64,000 nt of DNA from NCBI RefSeq assembly GCF_014805625.2, contig NW_023998440.1, forward strand, positions 1,338,621 through 1,402,620, given 5' to 3'. Origin of the DNA: Glossina fuscipes. Its lineage: Eukaryota > Arthropoda > Insecta > Diptera > Glossinidae. The translations under genes and the position numbers were made by a program. Positions 33,647 to 46,184 of this stretch are shown here, in pieces (positions within the stretch are counted from its first letter, which is position 1; the number at the start of each line of letters is the position of its first letter). A model generated the notes under the pieces. It was not told the origin of the DNA. It ran no database searches and saw only the letters and a program-made list of their open reading frames with translations.

Positions 33647-33934
33647 CTAAATTTTAGTATTCAGTATTGATCCTTTGCCCATTGTTAAGACATTATACAA
33701 TACGCCATAGCTTTCCCAGTCGAATTTTAATCGCCTTAGAGGCCTTTTGCTTTTGCTGTTCACTCGCCTGACTACCGATTTGACTCTGGAATGTAGTAAT
33801 GAATCCATATTTCGTCCACTGCTACCTACGCCATGAACTGCTGCCTGAACAGCTGCAACAGAGCTCTGACGTACTTGTTGTGTGCTCTTGTGATACAAAT
33901 CTGCACCAACATCGAACAGAGTTTCATAATGCAT
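33647..33934 (-). CDS. Unidentified 95-codon open frame
   Basis: ATG-initiated minus-strand frame, 95 residues, in DNA with a more balanced base composition than the flanks. Amino-acid usage looks protein-like: HYETLFDVGADLYHKSTQQ at the start, an Ala/Val/Ser stretch in the middle, a basic region RVKSVVRRVNSKSKRPLRR, and KFDWESYGVLYNVL near the end. A stop lies three codons before the ATG, so it does not extend upstream. No domain or catalytic motif is recognised. It could be a small gene, a terminal exon or a transposon remnant. Confidence 0.22.
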   Translation of the reverse strand: MHYETLFDVGADLYHKSTQQVRQSSVAAVQAAVHGVGSSGRNMDSLLHSRVKSVVRRVNSKSKRPLRRLKFDWESYGVLYNVLTMGKGSILNTKI

Positions 33935-36166
33935 GAATGCTCATAGAAGATCATAATCCCAATATCTTGTGATACGATTAAGATTGCAGCGTGCAGGAAC
34001 GTTTATCCCACTTCACGTTTCAATCTTCCAAAATGGTTTTATGCACTTTTTTAGGCACTTTGCAATCACTGCCGAGTTCGGACATTTAGCCGGACCAGAG
34101 CATTTAGCGTCGAAATTGTTTTTGCATGGCAGCTTCTAACATCACTTTTCTATCATATGTCCCGATGGAGCAGAAGACAAACAAGCCATTGCCTGCTTTC
34201 AACAGTGTTTTTTTTTTTTATTAAAAAGCATTGCTCTCTTACCCAACACATGAAATTCAGATTTATGCTCAGACGAATGGTCGGAACATGTCGTGGGAGA
34301 GATCGTACTATCTAAAAACCCAACGGATTGGTCAGTAGTGACGACTTATATATGACGTCCTACGAGGTAATTGAGCCCCTTCTTCAATAAAGTTTGCTTA
34401 GTACATTGTTTGTGAGCATTTTGCGCATTAGTTATTTTGCGTAAAAAACAAACACTTTGCTGAGCAGTCGCAATGCGATTCTATTTCGCGTTTTTCCGAG
34501 TTGTCTTTACTTTTCTTTGATTAAAAGTTCTTTGATTAGAAAAGTGGTTTACACAAAACGCGTGCACCCGTTAACGGAATGAAGTTTTCATAAGCACGAG
34601 AAATACCATCCAGCTGCCTTTCCGCTAAATTTGGTGTATTTTTGTTTTGATGAGAACCGCTTTAATTGCTTTTTCTACATAATACGCTTACAAACACAAC
34701 GTTTAAATTATAATTTAAATTGAGCTTTCTGTGACAAACAGTATTGTACGAGAGACAAAACCAGTGGTAAGGTAAACATATTAAAAGTTTGACATAAATC
34801 GCACATTTCTTTTAAATAAATATGGAGCAAACATAATTCTAAGTACATGTGAAGCCAATGTAAAATGAGAATCCGACGGGCTTCTAACCAACTTTAGTAC
34901 TTAGTTTTCTTTGATGTCAAAACAAGCCGTGCGATGAGCAAACTTAAAATAGCGTCATATTATTTGGCCAAGGAAGATAGGCGTTACTTCTCTCCCGTCA
35001 TCTAGGTATGGGGTCGTGTAGCTTTGATAGCACCAGGCCTATCAAGTCGCACTACAAACGGTTTCAAAAAATGCAACCAATTCGATATTAATTGACTTTT
35101 GAAGATGAGACAAGATTCTGAAAAAATCGCGATATTTTATAACATTACGGTCTTGTTTCGCAGACTCACGGAAACAGTTGTGGGGTTTATGGTGAACATG
35201 CTTCATCAAAAGTAGCAGCAAGCAATAGCCTTGTTCGTTTTCCTCCTGGCAGTTTTCGCCTTCTGGTTTCGTTGGAACAATCTTTGACAAGGTCGAAGAA
35301 ATTCTTTAAAAAAATTAGAAAAGTCGACACATATCATCTCATGATGCTGATGCGAAGTTAAACGTTCACCAAGAAAGTGTTTTGAATTGTCCGCCTAAGA
35401 CTCGCTGCAAAAACAAGCTTAAAATTTTGATACACAAATCCACAATAAAAAAACCCAACAAACCCATTGCTGAATAGCTATTAAACCAAAATAAAAGGAA
35501 CAATTTTTAAGCAATGTGATGAGCAATAAAGATAATAGTTGAAGAGGAATCAAAACGCCAAGGGCCATCAAACCATGCGTTGACGCTATGGCAAAAGCGA
35601 TCCTTTAGATTTTGTGGTATCGCAAGGTGATATCGCGTGTATCATTACTGGGTCTAACCAGGCAATCGAGTCACGATTAAAGCAAAACGTTTGCCAACCA
35701 TCAGGGCAATGCCAAACTTAATATATTTTTGATGATTCGACAAAAATTAAAAGAATTTTATGAGAATGTTTTGATGCTTCCAATGTATGCGGGATCCTGC
35801 TTCGTATGACTACCAGCTGTTTCTCTCTTAATGGTCTAAAGTTGATTTTTCATATAAAAGGCCTGTTGTTTTTTGTGTTGTTTGTCTCGCAAGCGTATCG
35901 AAATAGGGTGATGATAAGGCAGGAAAAACTGGGAGAAAAAATTAGGGGACGACGGCAGCCCTGAAGGCATAATAGTTTTATTATCCGAAATCCATTAAAG
36001 CTCGTGGTTTAACAAAGTTTAGTTAAAATGTAAGGAAATTGTACTTGAGTTTCGGTGCAAAACACCGCGACGTTCTTCTTTGGCCTACCGCGTAATGTCG
36101 CCAACACTTTTATATGCAGTAATACGTAATATACATGAATTTACGTTTTGCTTTTGCTAATTCGTA
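33935..36166. other. Mostly unique DNA
   Basis: A stop-free minus-strand stretch at 35042-35308 (about 88 codons, with SKIVPTKPEGENCQEENEQG) has no ATG at its head and no family match. CCAAACTTAATATATTTTTG at about 35709 resembles an R1 3' block, without the rest of the element. No gene supported. Confidence 0.45.
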
Positions 36167-36192
36167 TTTTTTTTTTTTTTTTTTTTTTTTTT
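36167..36192 (+). repeat. 26-bp T run
   Basis: Uninterrupted run of 26 T, the longest homopolymer of the window. On the minus strand it is an A tail, but no retroposed body is recognisable next to it. Confidence 0.9.
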
Positions 36193-36306
36193 CAAAATGT
36201 AAGTGGCCTTGCTTCGCATAGACTGTCTTGTATATTTTTGTGAAAGTGAAGAAAAAAAAAGTGAAAGAATCAAAAGAAGAAGGCATCGATCATGTGATAT
36301 CCTTAA

Positions 36307-36725
36307 CAGCAGCAAGAAGGGAGAAAGACAAAATTAGTTTATTTGGGTAACCGTCATAGAACAGACATGTCAAATGTATTCTTCTGTACCTGTTTAGATT
36401 CTATATGCAACTGTTGCCATTGTGAAGGTAGCAAGCACATATCAGCCTGCCTAATACTTTTTAGCAATGATCAGCGAAAACATTTAAAAATGTTTATGCC
36501 TACTGAGCATGAACTGCAACCAGTTTATCAAAACGAAAATAAATCAATAAAGAAAAGTTCTGCCCCTCAATAGCCGAAGAAAGCAGTGAAAATGATGCGG
36601 TCAGGGAGAATATTAACGGTTCAACTGTTAGGACGGATAAAAATTCTAACAGAAACATTGAGCTACGTAGAATGAGCATGTCGCACGTTCAGCCTTTCAG
36701 CGTAGTATCATCACTTACTGGACTA
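36307..36725 (+). pseudogene. Possible frameshifted coding exon, unidentified
   Basis: Two overlapping open frames read like consecutive parts of one protein. The first (36307-36570) follows an AG and a short pyrimidine stretch (ATCCTTAACAG). It contains a Cys-rich segment CTCLDSICNCCHC, then HLKMFMPTEHELQPVYQNENK. The second (36543-36725) continues NKEKFCPSIAEESSENDAV and ends HVQPFSVVSSLTGL before a TGA. A single indel around 36535-36550 would join them; the bases there are AAAACGAAAATAAATCAAT. The C-terminal part looks like a Ser/Asn-rich cytoplasmic tail. The family is not recognised. It may be a real exon with a sequencing error in an A-rich stretch, a pseudogene, or chance. Confidence 0.22.
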
Positions 36726-37617
36726 TGACAATATAAAAGACTTGATATTAAGTGCACCAATAGAACGCGAATCGAGCCGCTGCAATTCGAGTTGCACCAA
36801 AAATCTATTAGCAAACATCAATCATACACATTGTCCGGGAATATCGCTTGTTTGGATGTAAAAACCCAAATTACACAACGCAAGCACCGTTAGCCAGTTA
36901 ATGTTGCAAGGAGGAATATGATAAAATACGAATTGATGCTATTTATTACTAATCTACTAACAACGCTCATATGTCCACATGTACCATATATATCTGGTGC
37001 TGGCACTTAAACGCAATAGACTGTCATCTGAATTTTTTACCTTTCGCTTGTTGCCATACTACAAGTTCCTTCTTCCGTTGTAAAAACAAAAACAATTCCT
37101 TTTTACACTATGGATGTAGTTTGATATTGAGACGGTATCGTTGTAACAAGCGGTTTTGTTGATGTAGCAAAAAGGAAAGATAGGAAAGCTGCATTCTGGG
37201 AGTGTGGACCGTAAACGATACACACATGCTTTGTGATGAATGGATATGCTATAAGGAACGAGTGCTACACAAACACCAAATATGGAATGAATGAACACCG
37301 GGCACGCGAAAAATGAACATTCTAGGTGTGCTAATGAATCCTGACCACCGTTTCGGCTAAAATCAAACTTTATTTAAAACATGTTCGTCTTGAAGTTTAA
37401 TAGTCCAAAAGTGAACCAATATTTTTTATGATTTTCTGATATTTTTATTCCGCAGTCGTCGATTTATTTTCCCGCATTTTCAACTTTGCAGAATCGCTGG
37501 TCTGCTAACTATGCCTGAATCGCCAAGTCGAGAAAATAATGTGAGATCGATAAAAGTTGCTAGCTCAAGTTGAAGATCACTTCCCGAGTTGCTTTTGCTG
37601 GCCACAGACAGTTGCAC
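36726..37617. other. Unique AT-rich DNA
   Basis: A small inverted repeat TGCAA-TTCGAG-TTGCA at 36781-36796 is visible. No gene supported. Confidence 0.5.
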
Positions 37618-37651
37618 AAGAATTTTCATCATTTTTGTGATGAAAATTCTT
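37618..37651 (+). repeat. 14-bp perfect hairpin
   Basis: AAGAATTTTCATCA (37618-37631) and TGATGAAAATTCTT (37638-37651) are exact complements with a 6-base loop TTTTTG. It is the longest perfect short-loop inverted repeat I found. Function unknown; it is too short for a canonical microRNA precursor by itself. Confidence 0.92.
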
Positions 37652-39191
37652 CGCACAAAGTCTCGCAAACCTCTTTCTATTTGTTGTACATCGTTTGCAC
37701 TCCAAGCCAATTCAATCATTTTCGTAGCTTCAGCTACACTTTAATCCATCTGCAAAATATAAACCGCAATGCCGCAATTAACATCCATCTCCTTATATTT
37801 TGATACACACTGAACGGCAGCTCGTAAACCACTAAAATCTATACCAAGTTACCTTTGCATGCAATTCCAGAAAGGCTGAACGCCATATACGTTTTTGAAT
37901 GGACAGAATTGATTGGCGCATCTAATATATACATACATATATATGTCAATTTTTCTGTTTGTACTACCGCAGGATGGTGGTGCGTCCATTTTATCGAAAT
38001 GTTTACAGCGCTCAGAAGCGAACTTAAGAGGTCCTGCACAATACATATCCCTTTAGTCAAAATCAAATTATGAACTTATTGTAAACACACTCCTGATCCG
38101 CGAAAATGAAGCTACCGGCATCAAAGTATGGAGAAACATGGAAAGTTGTTTTACGTAGATGGATGTAATAGAGAAAAACAATTTTACATCACCGGCATAC
38201 AACAGGATATGGCAGAAATTAATCACCGAGGGGAAGGCACTGACGTACAGTACAAATGGCGAAAGGTTCTCGGAGGCTCCTTTGAAGGAGTCCAGTCTTT
38301 GCGGCAAAACTTCAAATAAAGTTGAATTTAAAAAAAAAAACCTAACGTACTCCTTTGCACACCCGTTCAGAGATGATAAATTTTTTCGGAACACATTTCA
38401 CATATATATGTTTTAATCAAACACTGGCTATAACTTCCACCCCGCCTGCGAGGAAAAAAAAAGCAACCACACCAACATCTCAATTTCGACCAGTTGAATT
38501 TACCTAAATTGCTTTATTTGTTTTACCCACGGCATTGATGTCGTCTTCTTTTTTTCCTAATAATATTTATGCATGAATAAAAGCAAAGAAAATTTGTTTC
38601 CGCATATCTGCTGCGAGTGTTGTAAACAAGCGATCGGATAATGCTAATTAAATTTATAGAGTCTTTTTTTATTATGCATATAAAAATTGGTTTTATGCAT
38701 TTGATTATTTATACCTTGATAGGCAATAAAGCATTTACCGGGCAATGTATGCAATCAGTTAAAAGAAGTACCAACAATTTTGTAGCATAATAGCAGTATC
38801 AGCACGATGTATGTTACAAGATATTTCCCTTCTAGTTTAATGCAATCATGAGTTAAGAAATGGAAATCGCAACAACAGCAGCAACAACAAGAACGCTAAT
38901 CGAATACCTCATATATTTTGTGCTCGCTTTAAATTGCGAACAATAGGTCTTTGGCCTGGGTGTCTGTCCGCTGGCAGGAAAATGTCTAAGAGTTGTCTTT
39001 TTAAATATTTTGTGCATTTTTATACATGTCACTGCTTTTTTCGGTTTTATTTCTATTTCCCTCTTTGTTAAATTTCCTTTTTATTTATTTTTTTCTTCTT
39101 AAATTTCTTACCAAAATCACCCATGCAGCAGTTTATTCAATTGGCACAATATAACATGCACTTTAAGTACATATGATAGCGTTCGCACACT
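37652..39191. other. AT-rich unique DNA
   Basis: Overlapping short frames at 37839-38416 on both strands, none with a family match. A runs at about 38331. No gene supported. Confidence 0.5.
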
Positions 39192-39375
39192 AAGCAAGCA
39201 AGCAGGCAGGCAGGCAGGCAGGCAGGCAAGCAAGCATGCAAGTCATTAACTCACCAAGTTTTTATAAAGCTCGTAAGCCAATACTGAAAACTGAATTGGG
39301 AATGAATGACTAAATGACTGACTGACTAACTGGCTAACTGGCTGGCTGTCTCTCTCTCTGTCTGTCTGCCTATCT
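39192..39375 (+). repeat. AGCA/GGCA and GACT/GGCT tetranucleotide cluster
   Basis: (AGCA/GGCA)n at 39192-39240. After about 60 bases of unique sequence comes a GACT/GGCT/GTCT tract at about 39303-39375. The second tract resembles the GACT tract at 31799-31824: both have TGACTGACTGAC next to AGCTAACTG or GGCTAACTG. Confidence 0.85.
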
Positions 39376-40960
39376 GCTGTACATGCATAAGTTTGCATTG
39401 TTAGGGTCTCCCCTTTTGCTTTTGTTTTCCTCATTCTGTTGTTATTAAATTTATTAGCGAATTACAAAAGCGACATCAATCACTTTTCATTTCGTTTCAT
39501 ATTTTAAGTTAATGGGCACCCACATGCTTCACCATGACAAAATAACTTAACGAGTACCTAAAAACGTGGTCTATAAGAGCGAGAACGAACGCGTAATGTG
39601 AAAAACAAAAAAATTACATTAAAATATTTATTGTATTTATTATCTCGACTTTTACATACTTATATTTAAAACTCTTACATAAATCTTTTTGTTTAAATAT
39701 GTTTTCCAAATCATTTGTTTTCTCCACTTTTAACCGAAAGCAGGATAGAGGGAAACTTATGCTTGCTTTAATATAACTTACGTTACGGATAGTTATTCAT
39801 GTTAGAGAATTTTCCAAGGCCGATGCTTAGATAGAGATCATGACAAGTGTACTCTAACCCTTCAATAAATATTTATATTTGTTCTTATATACCTACACAT
39901 AACTCATACGTCATGGAAACATTGTCTGGCAGTGGTGAGTGCGCTTTCGAAATAGACTAAAACGAAATTGAAAATCCATATGAAAATTCATCTGACTGGA
40001 GGTATACAAGGTTCGCTTCAATGTGCACATTTTAGTTTTTTTTTTTGTTCATTATATTTTGAGTTTAATTTAAATTCAAATAGTGTCATGATTTTTCAAA
40101 CATTAATTGACAGCATATGCTCAATAAAAACAGTCCGCGGAAAAACAAAACTTTAACTTTATTTTTTCTGCTAATTTATATGCGGATACACTTGGCAAAC
40201 AAGTCCATGCAATATGAATGCATATATACATATATATGTGCGTATTAATTAGCGACCGGTATTATATTGTAGTAGAGCAGTAATTCTCGGCTTTCAGTGC
40301 TTTTCAAGCGGATGAGATTTATATCAATTAAACTCTAAAAAAAAACTCTTCTAACAGCTGTGTGCGACTGCAAACGTACAAAATGATTGTTTATTATTAT
40401 GTTTGAAGAATCGCGAAAAGTTCATCTAGAAAAGTTCATTTAAATGCGTACAAGTTTTGAGTAAATGCTTAAATCGCGACTTTTGAGACATTTTAGAAGC
40501 TTCAAGAGACGAAATATTTGCAGAGATTTCGCTTAATCGCTACGCCTCTCTATTAAAGCAAGAGATGCCTGTTGATCGATTCCATGCAAGAAAATCCGAA
40601 GAAGAAACTTTAAATAAAAGTGGAAACAATCTTTTTTAAAGCATTTTCCCGTTTATTTAAGTGTATCATAATTTCGTTTAAAATTCGTTCATACAATTGC
40701 TTTCACTTTTTGCCTTAACATAAATTAAAAATTATGTTCCATGGAATTTATATTATTTTTTGCATATAAACATATAATTGATTGAAATGCAATTTTCTTC
40801 AATAATAAATCAAATAATCCGTTTGCAGACACATGCATACTATTTGGCAAAATTATTTGAACAAGGAAAAAAATTGTGGAAATATATAAATAAATTACCT
40901 CGTGTTGATGCGAATTTTCGATACCTATCGGTAAATAAATCGTTATTTATAGTTTTCGTT
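39376..40960. other. AT-rich unique DNA with a 14-bp tandem
   Basis: GAAAAGTTCATCTA (40415-40428) is repeated as GAAAAGTTCATTTA (40429-40442). No gene or element motif seen. Confidence 0.55.

Positions 40961-41010
<50 letters not shown>
40961..41010 (+). repeat. (AG)n microsatellite
   Basis: About 50 bases of AG with two AAA/AAAG interruptions near the ends. The pure polypurine mirror repeat has H-DNA potential. The flanking frame that reads Arg-Glu repeats is not a gene. Confidence 0.95.
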
Positions 41011-42495
41011 TAAAAAATTAAACCTTCTATAGACCTCGTCTATGCTTCAAGCTGGAATTCCTAAGCAAGTGGATCTATTTACAGGTCGTGGGTACCACTT
41101 TATGTTTCTTTCTATTTCCCTAGTTATACAAACACCGTCTCTCGCTTGCGCACTTCAATCTTCCTTGCAAATGTTGACATCATCCATCTATTTAATAATT
41201 ATTTTTCAAGTGCTTTGCGCCGCGTGTAATGGATAAATTCCTTCGATACTTTCGCTAACAGCATCAATATTTCCTATAGAGCGTGCATATCGACGACGTT
41301 TGGGCCTTAACACAAATCTCAGTTTCTTCAAACTTCTGCACATTTTGGCCATAGAGCGCTCAGATGGACGATTATGTCGATCAAAATGTGCTCGTAATGC
41401 ACGGAATGAAACTACTACGGAATTTTTTTAATAAGTTTTTATTAATTTAAGGCGTTCAGCTGTAGTTAAAGGATCTATATTGTGAAATGGCAAACATTAC
41501 ACTAAACATATGACGACATATGTTACTGAGATATGGTTGCCAAAGGTACGTCCAGAAATGAGTAAACCACAGTGCATTACCTGTTGTTGATTTTCTGACT
41601 CTCAGAAGGAGAAGAAGAAATGGATAATTCAATACTAACAAACAGTCATGTATTTTCATAAATTGTGTTGCTTATGAGTCTAGCGCCATCACAACCTTAA
41701 CATGTTCTATTCTATACTATTTTGAAATTTAGTCAATCCATCGCATCTTTATTGATTATTTTCTGTAAATCGGTACGGAATTTTAGGTTTGTACGGCCTT
41801 GAATAAAAATTTACTTTTCGGATTTCGAATCAGTATCCCTATCGGAATTATGAAAAGCATGTATAGGAACTGGAGAATCGAAATATACGTCGGTAGTCTA
41901 GAAATATTACGCACATATTTCTCAAATATACTCGTACCGGTTTTTACGGATCTTACCGAAAGATGCTGTTCAATCGAAAGAGCTGAAAACGTTATTCGCC
42001 GTAGCCATCTAGCCTATCTTCGCAGCAAGTTAACATTCTCGATCGGTTTATTGGTCGCATTCAAAGTTAGTTATGGTGTCTGCGAATGCGACTGTCCCTT
42101 CTTTACCTAAGTCATTCTGCAAATGTAAGTTCAAGCTAGAAGTGAACCTGACAACCTATGATGCGCCCTAATAAACTCAAACCTAATATTGGTATCAACT
42201 TAACTTTGGTCCTTAGACTCTTAACACTCTGGCTCTTAGAGGTGTTCCCAAAACAACAAATTTATTAGTAGACTCTTTTATTTGATTGTCGATGTAAAAC
42301 ATTTTTGAATCGCTGCCATGTATATATTCATACATATGCACCGAAAAAGTGCACAATCATGTTTAGATATATCGCTACATAATGGGTAAAATTGTTCAAT
42401 GATACTAATCGTAATGGTCAGAGCTATGGCAGGAGGCTTTCAATTACAAATACTAGGTCACCTAACAAGTGTTGGCTCCAATAATAGATTTAACG
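41011..42495. other. AT-rich unique DNA
   Basis: A stop-free plus-strand frame at 41799-42110 (103 codons, TTG at its head) has no recognised family. Nothing else supportable. Confidence 0.5.
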
Positions 42496-42894
42496 CTAAT
42501 TAGTCACTATTGTCATCTTATGCGAGTATGCGTCGTATATATGCGTTGACTTATATAACAAGAAGTATTTCCTAAGCCATATGTCCATATGCCCGTTGAA
42601 TCTTGAAACCGCGCCGCATATGTCTGCACACTTTTTTGAACTGCATAATGGGATAAAGCTCTTAAAGGCAAATAGCGGTTGCCTGCCTACTATTATCTCT
42701 AATCTGTTTGTTTTTCTTATAACACATTTCATTATAGCCTTTAACAACATATACAAAACACGTAAAACGTTTATACATATTAGCTTCAAACAAGTATGCC
42801 GAGTAAATTTTAATATTAGGGGAAATTTCAGCAAAAAAAAAATAAAGCAAAAAATAGAGATAATTATGCTAATATTTTGTTGTTGCATGCACAT
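42496..42894 (-). CDS. Unidentified 132-codon open frame
   Basis: Longest minus-strand frame that starts at ATG. The N-terminus is strongly hydrophobic: SIIISIFCFIFFLLKFPLIL at about residues 9-28 would span a membrane. The rest is mixed, basic and Cys-containing (CSSKKCADICG). However, a 105-codon plus-strand frame (42581-42898) covers the same bases, and the hydrophobic part comes from AAAT-rich DNA, so chance is the simpler explanation. No family match. Confidence 0.13.
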   Translation of the reverse strand: MCMQQQNISIIISIFCFIFFLLKFPLILKFTRHTCLKLICINVLRVLYMLLKAIMKCVIRKTNRLEIIVGRQPLFAFKSFIPLCSSKKCADICGAVSRFNGHMDIWLRKYFLLYKSTHIYDAYSHKMTIVTN

Positions 42895-43482
42895 TTAATA
42901 ATTCACTCAACCAGCCGGCAAAAAAAAAAAAACCTAACATCGGACAGATGTCTGTTCGTACAGAAATGTATAGAGAGTTGAACGTCTGGCTCACTAATCA
43001 AATAATAATTATTGAAAATTAGATTGATTTGCAATATTTTTCCCTCATTTTTTTTCTCCAACATTGTATTTCAAATGGAAAAACAAAAAAATGTTTGCTC
43101 TGAAATTTAGGTCAATACTGCTTTAATTTTAAACAATTTGCTGAAAGCTTAGAGCATATGAACCAGATTCATTAACAATTATGTATAACAACTACAGTAC
43201 AGGGAAATACAAGCATATATCGTGTGAGAGTGACGCATATATAAGAACGTAGAGATTTTCACCTCTCAATTTACTGCAATAAGCCTGAACTATGCAGAGA
43301 TTAAGAACTAGAATGCATTTGGTCGTTACATGCGAAATTTGCGAATGCTAATTAGCTTTGTCTATAAAATGTCTTCAATATCGACGCCAGTTTCTGTAAT
43401 AAGACTATAAACAATGATTTCTTCCGAACTGTGATTACGCTTGGTGTAGGGTTCACGATACTTTCACACCTTACTTGAATAA
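42895..43482. other. AT-rich unique DNA
   Basis: A runs near 42920. No gene or element seen. Confidence 0.55.
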
Positions 43483-43537
43483 CAGAAAATAGTGAATTCG
43501 CAGAAAATGGTGAATTTGCAGGATATAGTGAACATTG
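43483..43537 (+). repeat. 18-bp minisatellite, three units
   Basis: CAGAAAATAGTGAATTCG (43483-43500), CAGAAAATGGTGAATTTG (43501-43518) and CAGGATATAGTGAACATTG (43519-43537). The first two differ at two positions and the third is more diverged. Confidence 0.9.
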
Positions 43538-46184
43538 CAAGTTTACCAAGAGAGAGCTCTGTTCAAGCTCTTCGTCATGGTTGCCGACCGTAGACAGTCG
43601 GCCGGCTATGTACTCATATAGTAATAGAATCCACTGTACAGCGGTTAGGGAAACAGGCGATACTGCAATATGCCGTCCGAGGCTATAGTATTAGAAGCGC
43701 CTTAAAAGCAAAGAGAGTAAGAACACACTTTTGAACGTTGCTTCAGAAGACGTTATGATGGCACGAACGTAATAGAGTAAGGCTTTTAGCTCTTCGCTTT
43801 TGCTCTTTCCTTGTGCCGACCAATTCTCATATCCTCAGCTGGAGCATGCTTTGAAAATGTTTACCATAGTAGTATAAAAGATATTAGTATCCTAACCATA
43901 AGCACCTCTATGTGCGCCGTTAGTACTCTCGCTTTCAAAGACTTCATTTTGCACAACAATCGAACGATCTCTGGGTGACTTCTGCTTTATATAAAAATTC
44001 TTGCACTAAGCATACTATGAGGAATCAAAACATTGCGTATTCCAATGCGTAGAAGGCGCTCGTTTGGAATCCCCATGTACTGACTGATTCTATTTGCGAC
44101 TACGGGGCAATATATGTACCAAAAACATATGTATCCCGATGAAACTATCCTTTTCAAGCATCGTCGGAAGTAACAATAAAATTTCGGAGAAGTCATGATT
44201 TCAGCGCTTCTAGCGAAGATAGCAATTCATCACTCATAGGCACGTAAAGTCTTAAGAGCGCCATGTTGTTACACTCACTTTGCGTAATTAGACTGTAATT
44301 ATTTTTTTAAATTCCTCTAAAATTTAAAAAGTTAATTCCCGAAATTAATTGTAGAAAGTTTTTCTGAAGAAGAACACGATAAACGATAGCTGATGATGAA
44401 AATAAGGTAACTGTAAACCTAACAGATTTGGCTTCAGTTCAGCTGGGCATTAACCTCGATCGTGATATCTGATGTTCGTGCCTCCAAAACGATGCGTTTT
44501 CTTTAGATCAGATAAGTGTGGCCCCAGTTTCTACTGTTGATTTATCGAAAGATGCACTAAATTTTGCTTGAGCCGCATTTACTAACTCTGCAGATATGAC
44601 GACTTCTAATAATAGCGCGCTTGGATGGAAGCATGATATGCTAACGAATCAATGCTCACTTTCTTTTAGATATACTAAGAAATTATGTAGAGACATATTC
44701 CATATTCATATTCTATAATTAATGCTCCCATCGTTAGCTTTTACGCTTCGGTTTTTATTCAACACTAACTTCTTATCTTATTAACTTACAACACACTTAC
44801 AATACCTTACACTGGAAGTTACGGAGCCGTACTTGTTGTGTACATCATCGTCTCAAGGTACAAGTCTCATGGTATAAGTACACTCTTGTATTAAAGGAGA
44901 GAGTCTAAATACTTGTCTAATAATGTATCTTTTAACCAAAACAAAGACAAGGATCTAGCCAGTGTGTTCGACGCCATTTACTATGCAGAAACAAAAGATA
45001 AAAACAACTTTAAAGGCTTTTATAATAATAATGACAAAGCATTTCATTTTCCTATCGCCGGAAAGCAAGGAAACTTCAAATAGTTAGTATGAGCCAGCTT
45101 CGCTTGACGTCTTATTTCCTTCGGGATTGGGGTCCAATATTTCTTTATTTCAATATCATTCAAACGAGGCGCCCATATTTCACAATGCCGCGATGCTTTT
45201 TTTAGTCTTTTTAACAAGGCATTCTCTTTCGAGAACAAAAGGTCCAATAAATTTCTTTGTTTTATCTACGCGTTCATAATGCCCGTTTTTTGCAAATCGT
45301 GCAAAAGCATAAGCAAAGACATTTCAAAAAATTGTTTCTAACTTTGCCAATATTTATTTTATCGCAGGGCTTAAGACAATTCTTAAAAATTTCTTAACAT
45401 TGGCATAAACCGTTACTGTAAACAGAAGTAAGCGCTATCTTCAAACTTCACGTTTCCCTTCAGATTAAGGCTAAGCCGAGCTAATTTTTATTTTCATTTA
45501 AATTTCAAACGCTATTCTCGCAAATTCTAAAGGAGCAAAAATATATTTGAGCGGTTATGTCCTATTGGCAGAAATGATGCTTTCACTTTAGTATGTCAAA
45601 TATGCTTTTACTCTACTATAACAAATCAGTTATTTGTGCACCGCAGTGGAAACGTTCAATAATAATTTCTTCAAATTCATTAACATAAATACATATGACA
45701 CTAATTTTTTACAAAAGCTCACTAAAAAGGGTTGTACTTCTCTGACGATTGATCAATCATGAATTGAATGCAGAGGGAATGAGGAACTTCTGCGAACTAC
45801 TCACAAACTTGATAACGAATAGTATTGACCACTGTTATGGCAAGCTCTCACACAGATCGTCGGATTTTTAGATAATCTGCGCTTTGCTTTCTCTTTTTGT
45901 TTTCGAATGCTTTTTAAAACGTTTACGCTCCACGTATTCTCTAATTCCCCTAAATCAAGGATTCGCATATCTAAAATAATTTAATTTCCATTTCTATCCC
46001 TTTTAGTATTTCACTGGTGTACGCATAAGTAAAAATACTTCATTAAAATGAATTACATACGCGTAAAAACGTTTTACATAAACATAACATATGTGCACAG
46101 GCATTTATAGAAGCAGTCAAATGATTTGTGAACTCTATATGAAAAACTTCAACAAAATTTAAAAATTAAAATTAAATCCAGGAA
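43538..46184. other. Mostly unique AT-rich DNA
   Basis: A minus-strand stop-free stretch at 45044-45265 (about 73 codons, containing RHCEIWAPRLNDIEIKKYW) reads like protein but lacks a starting ATG and a recognised family. No other support for genes. Confidence 0.45.

Noticed and set aside
33647..35308. Mariner/Tc1 transposase remnant
   Set aside because: Searched for the DD34D/E-type context and typical terminal repeats by eye; none found.
35700..35730. R1 3' block (CCAAACTTAATATATTTTTG)
   Set aside because: Isolated short match; no GGTGTAGGGTATA end and no upstream blocks.
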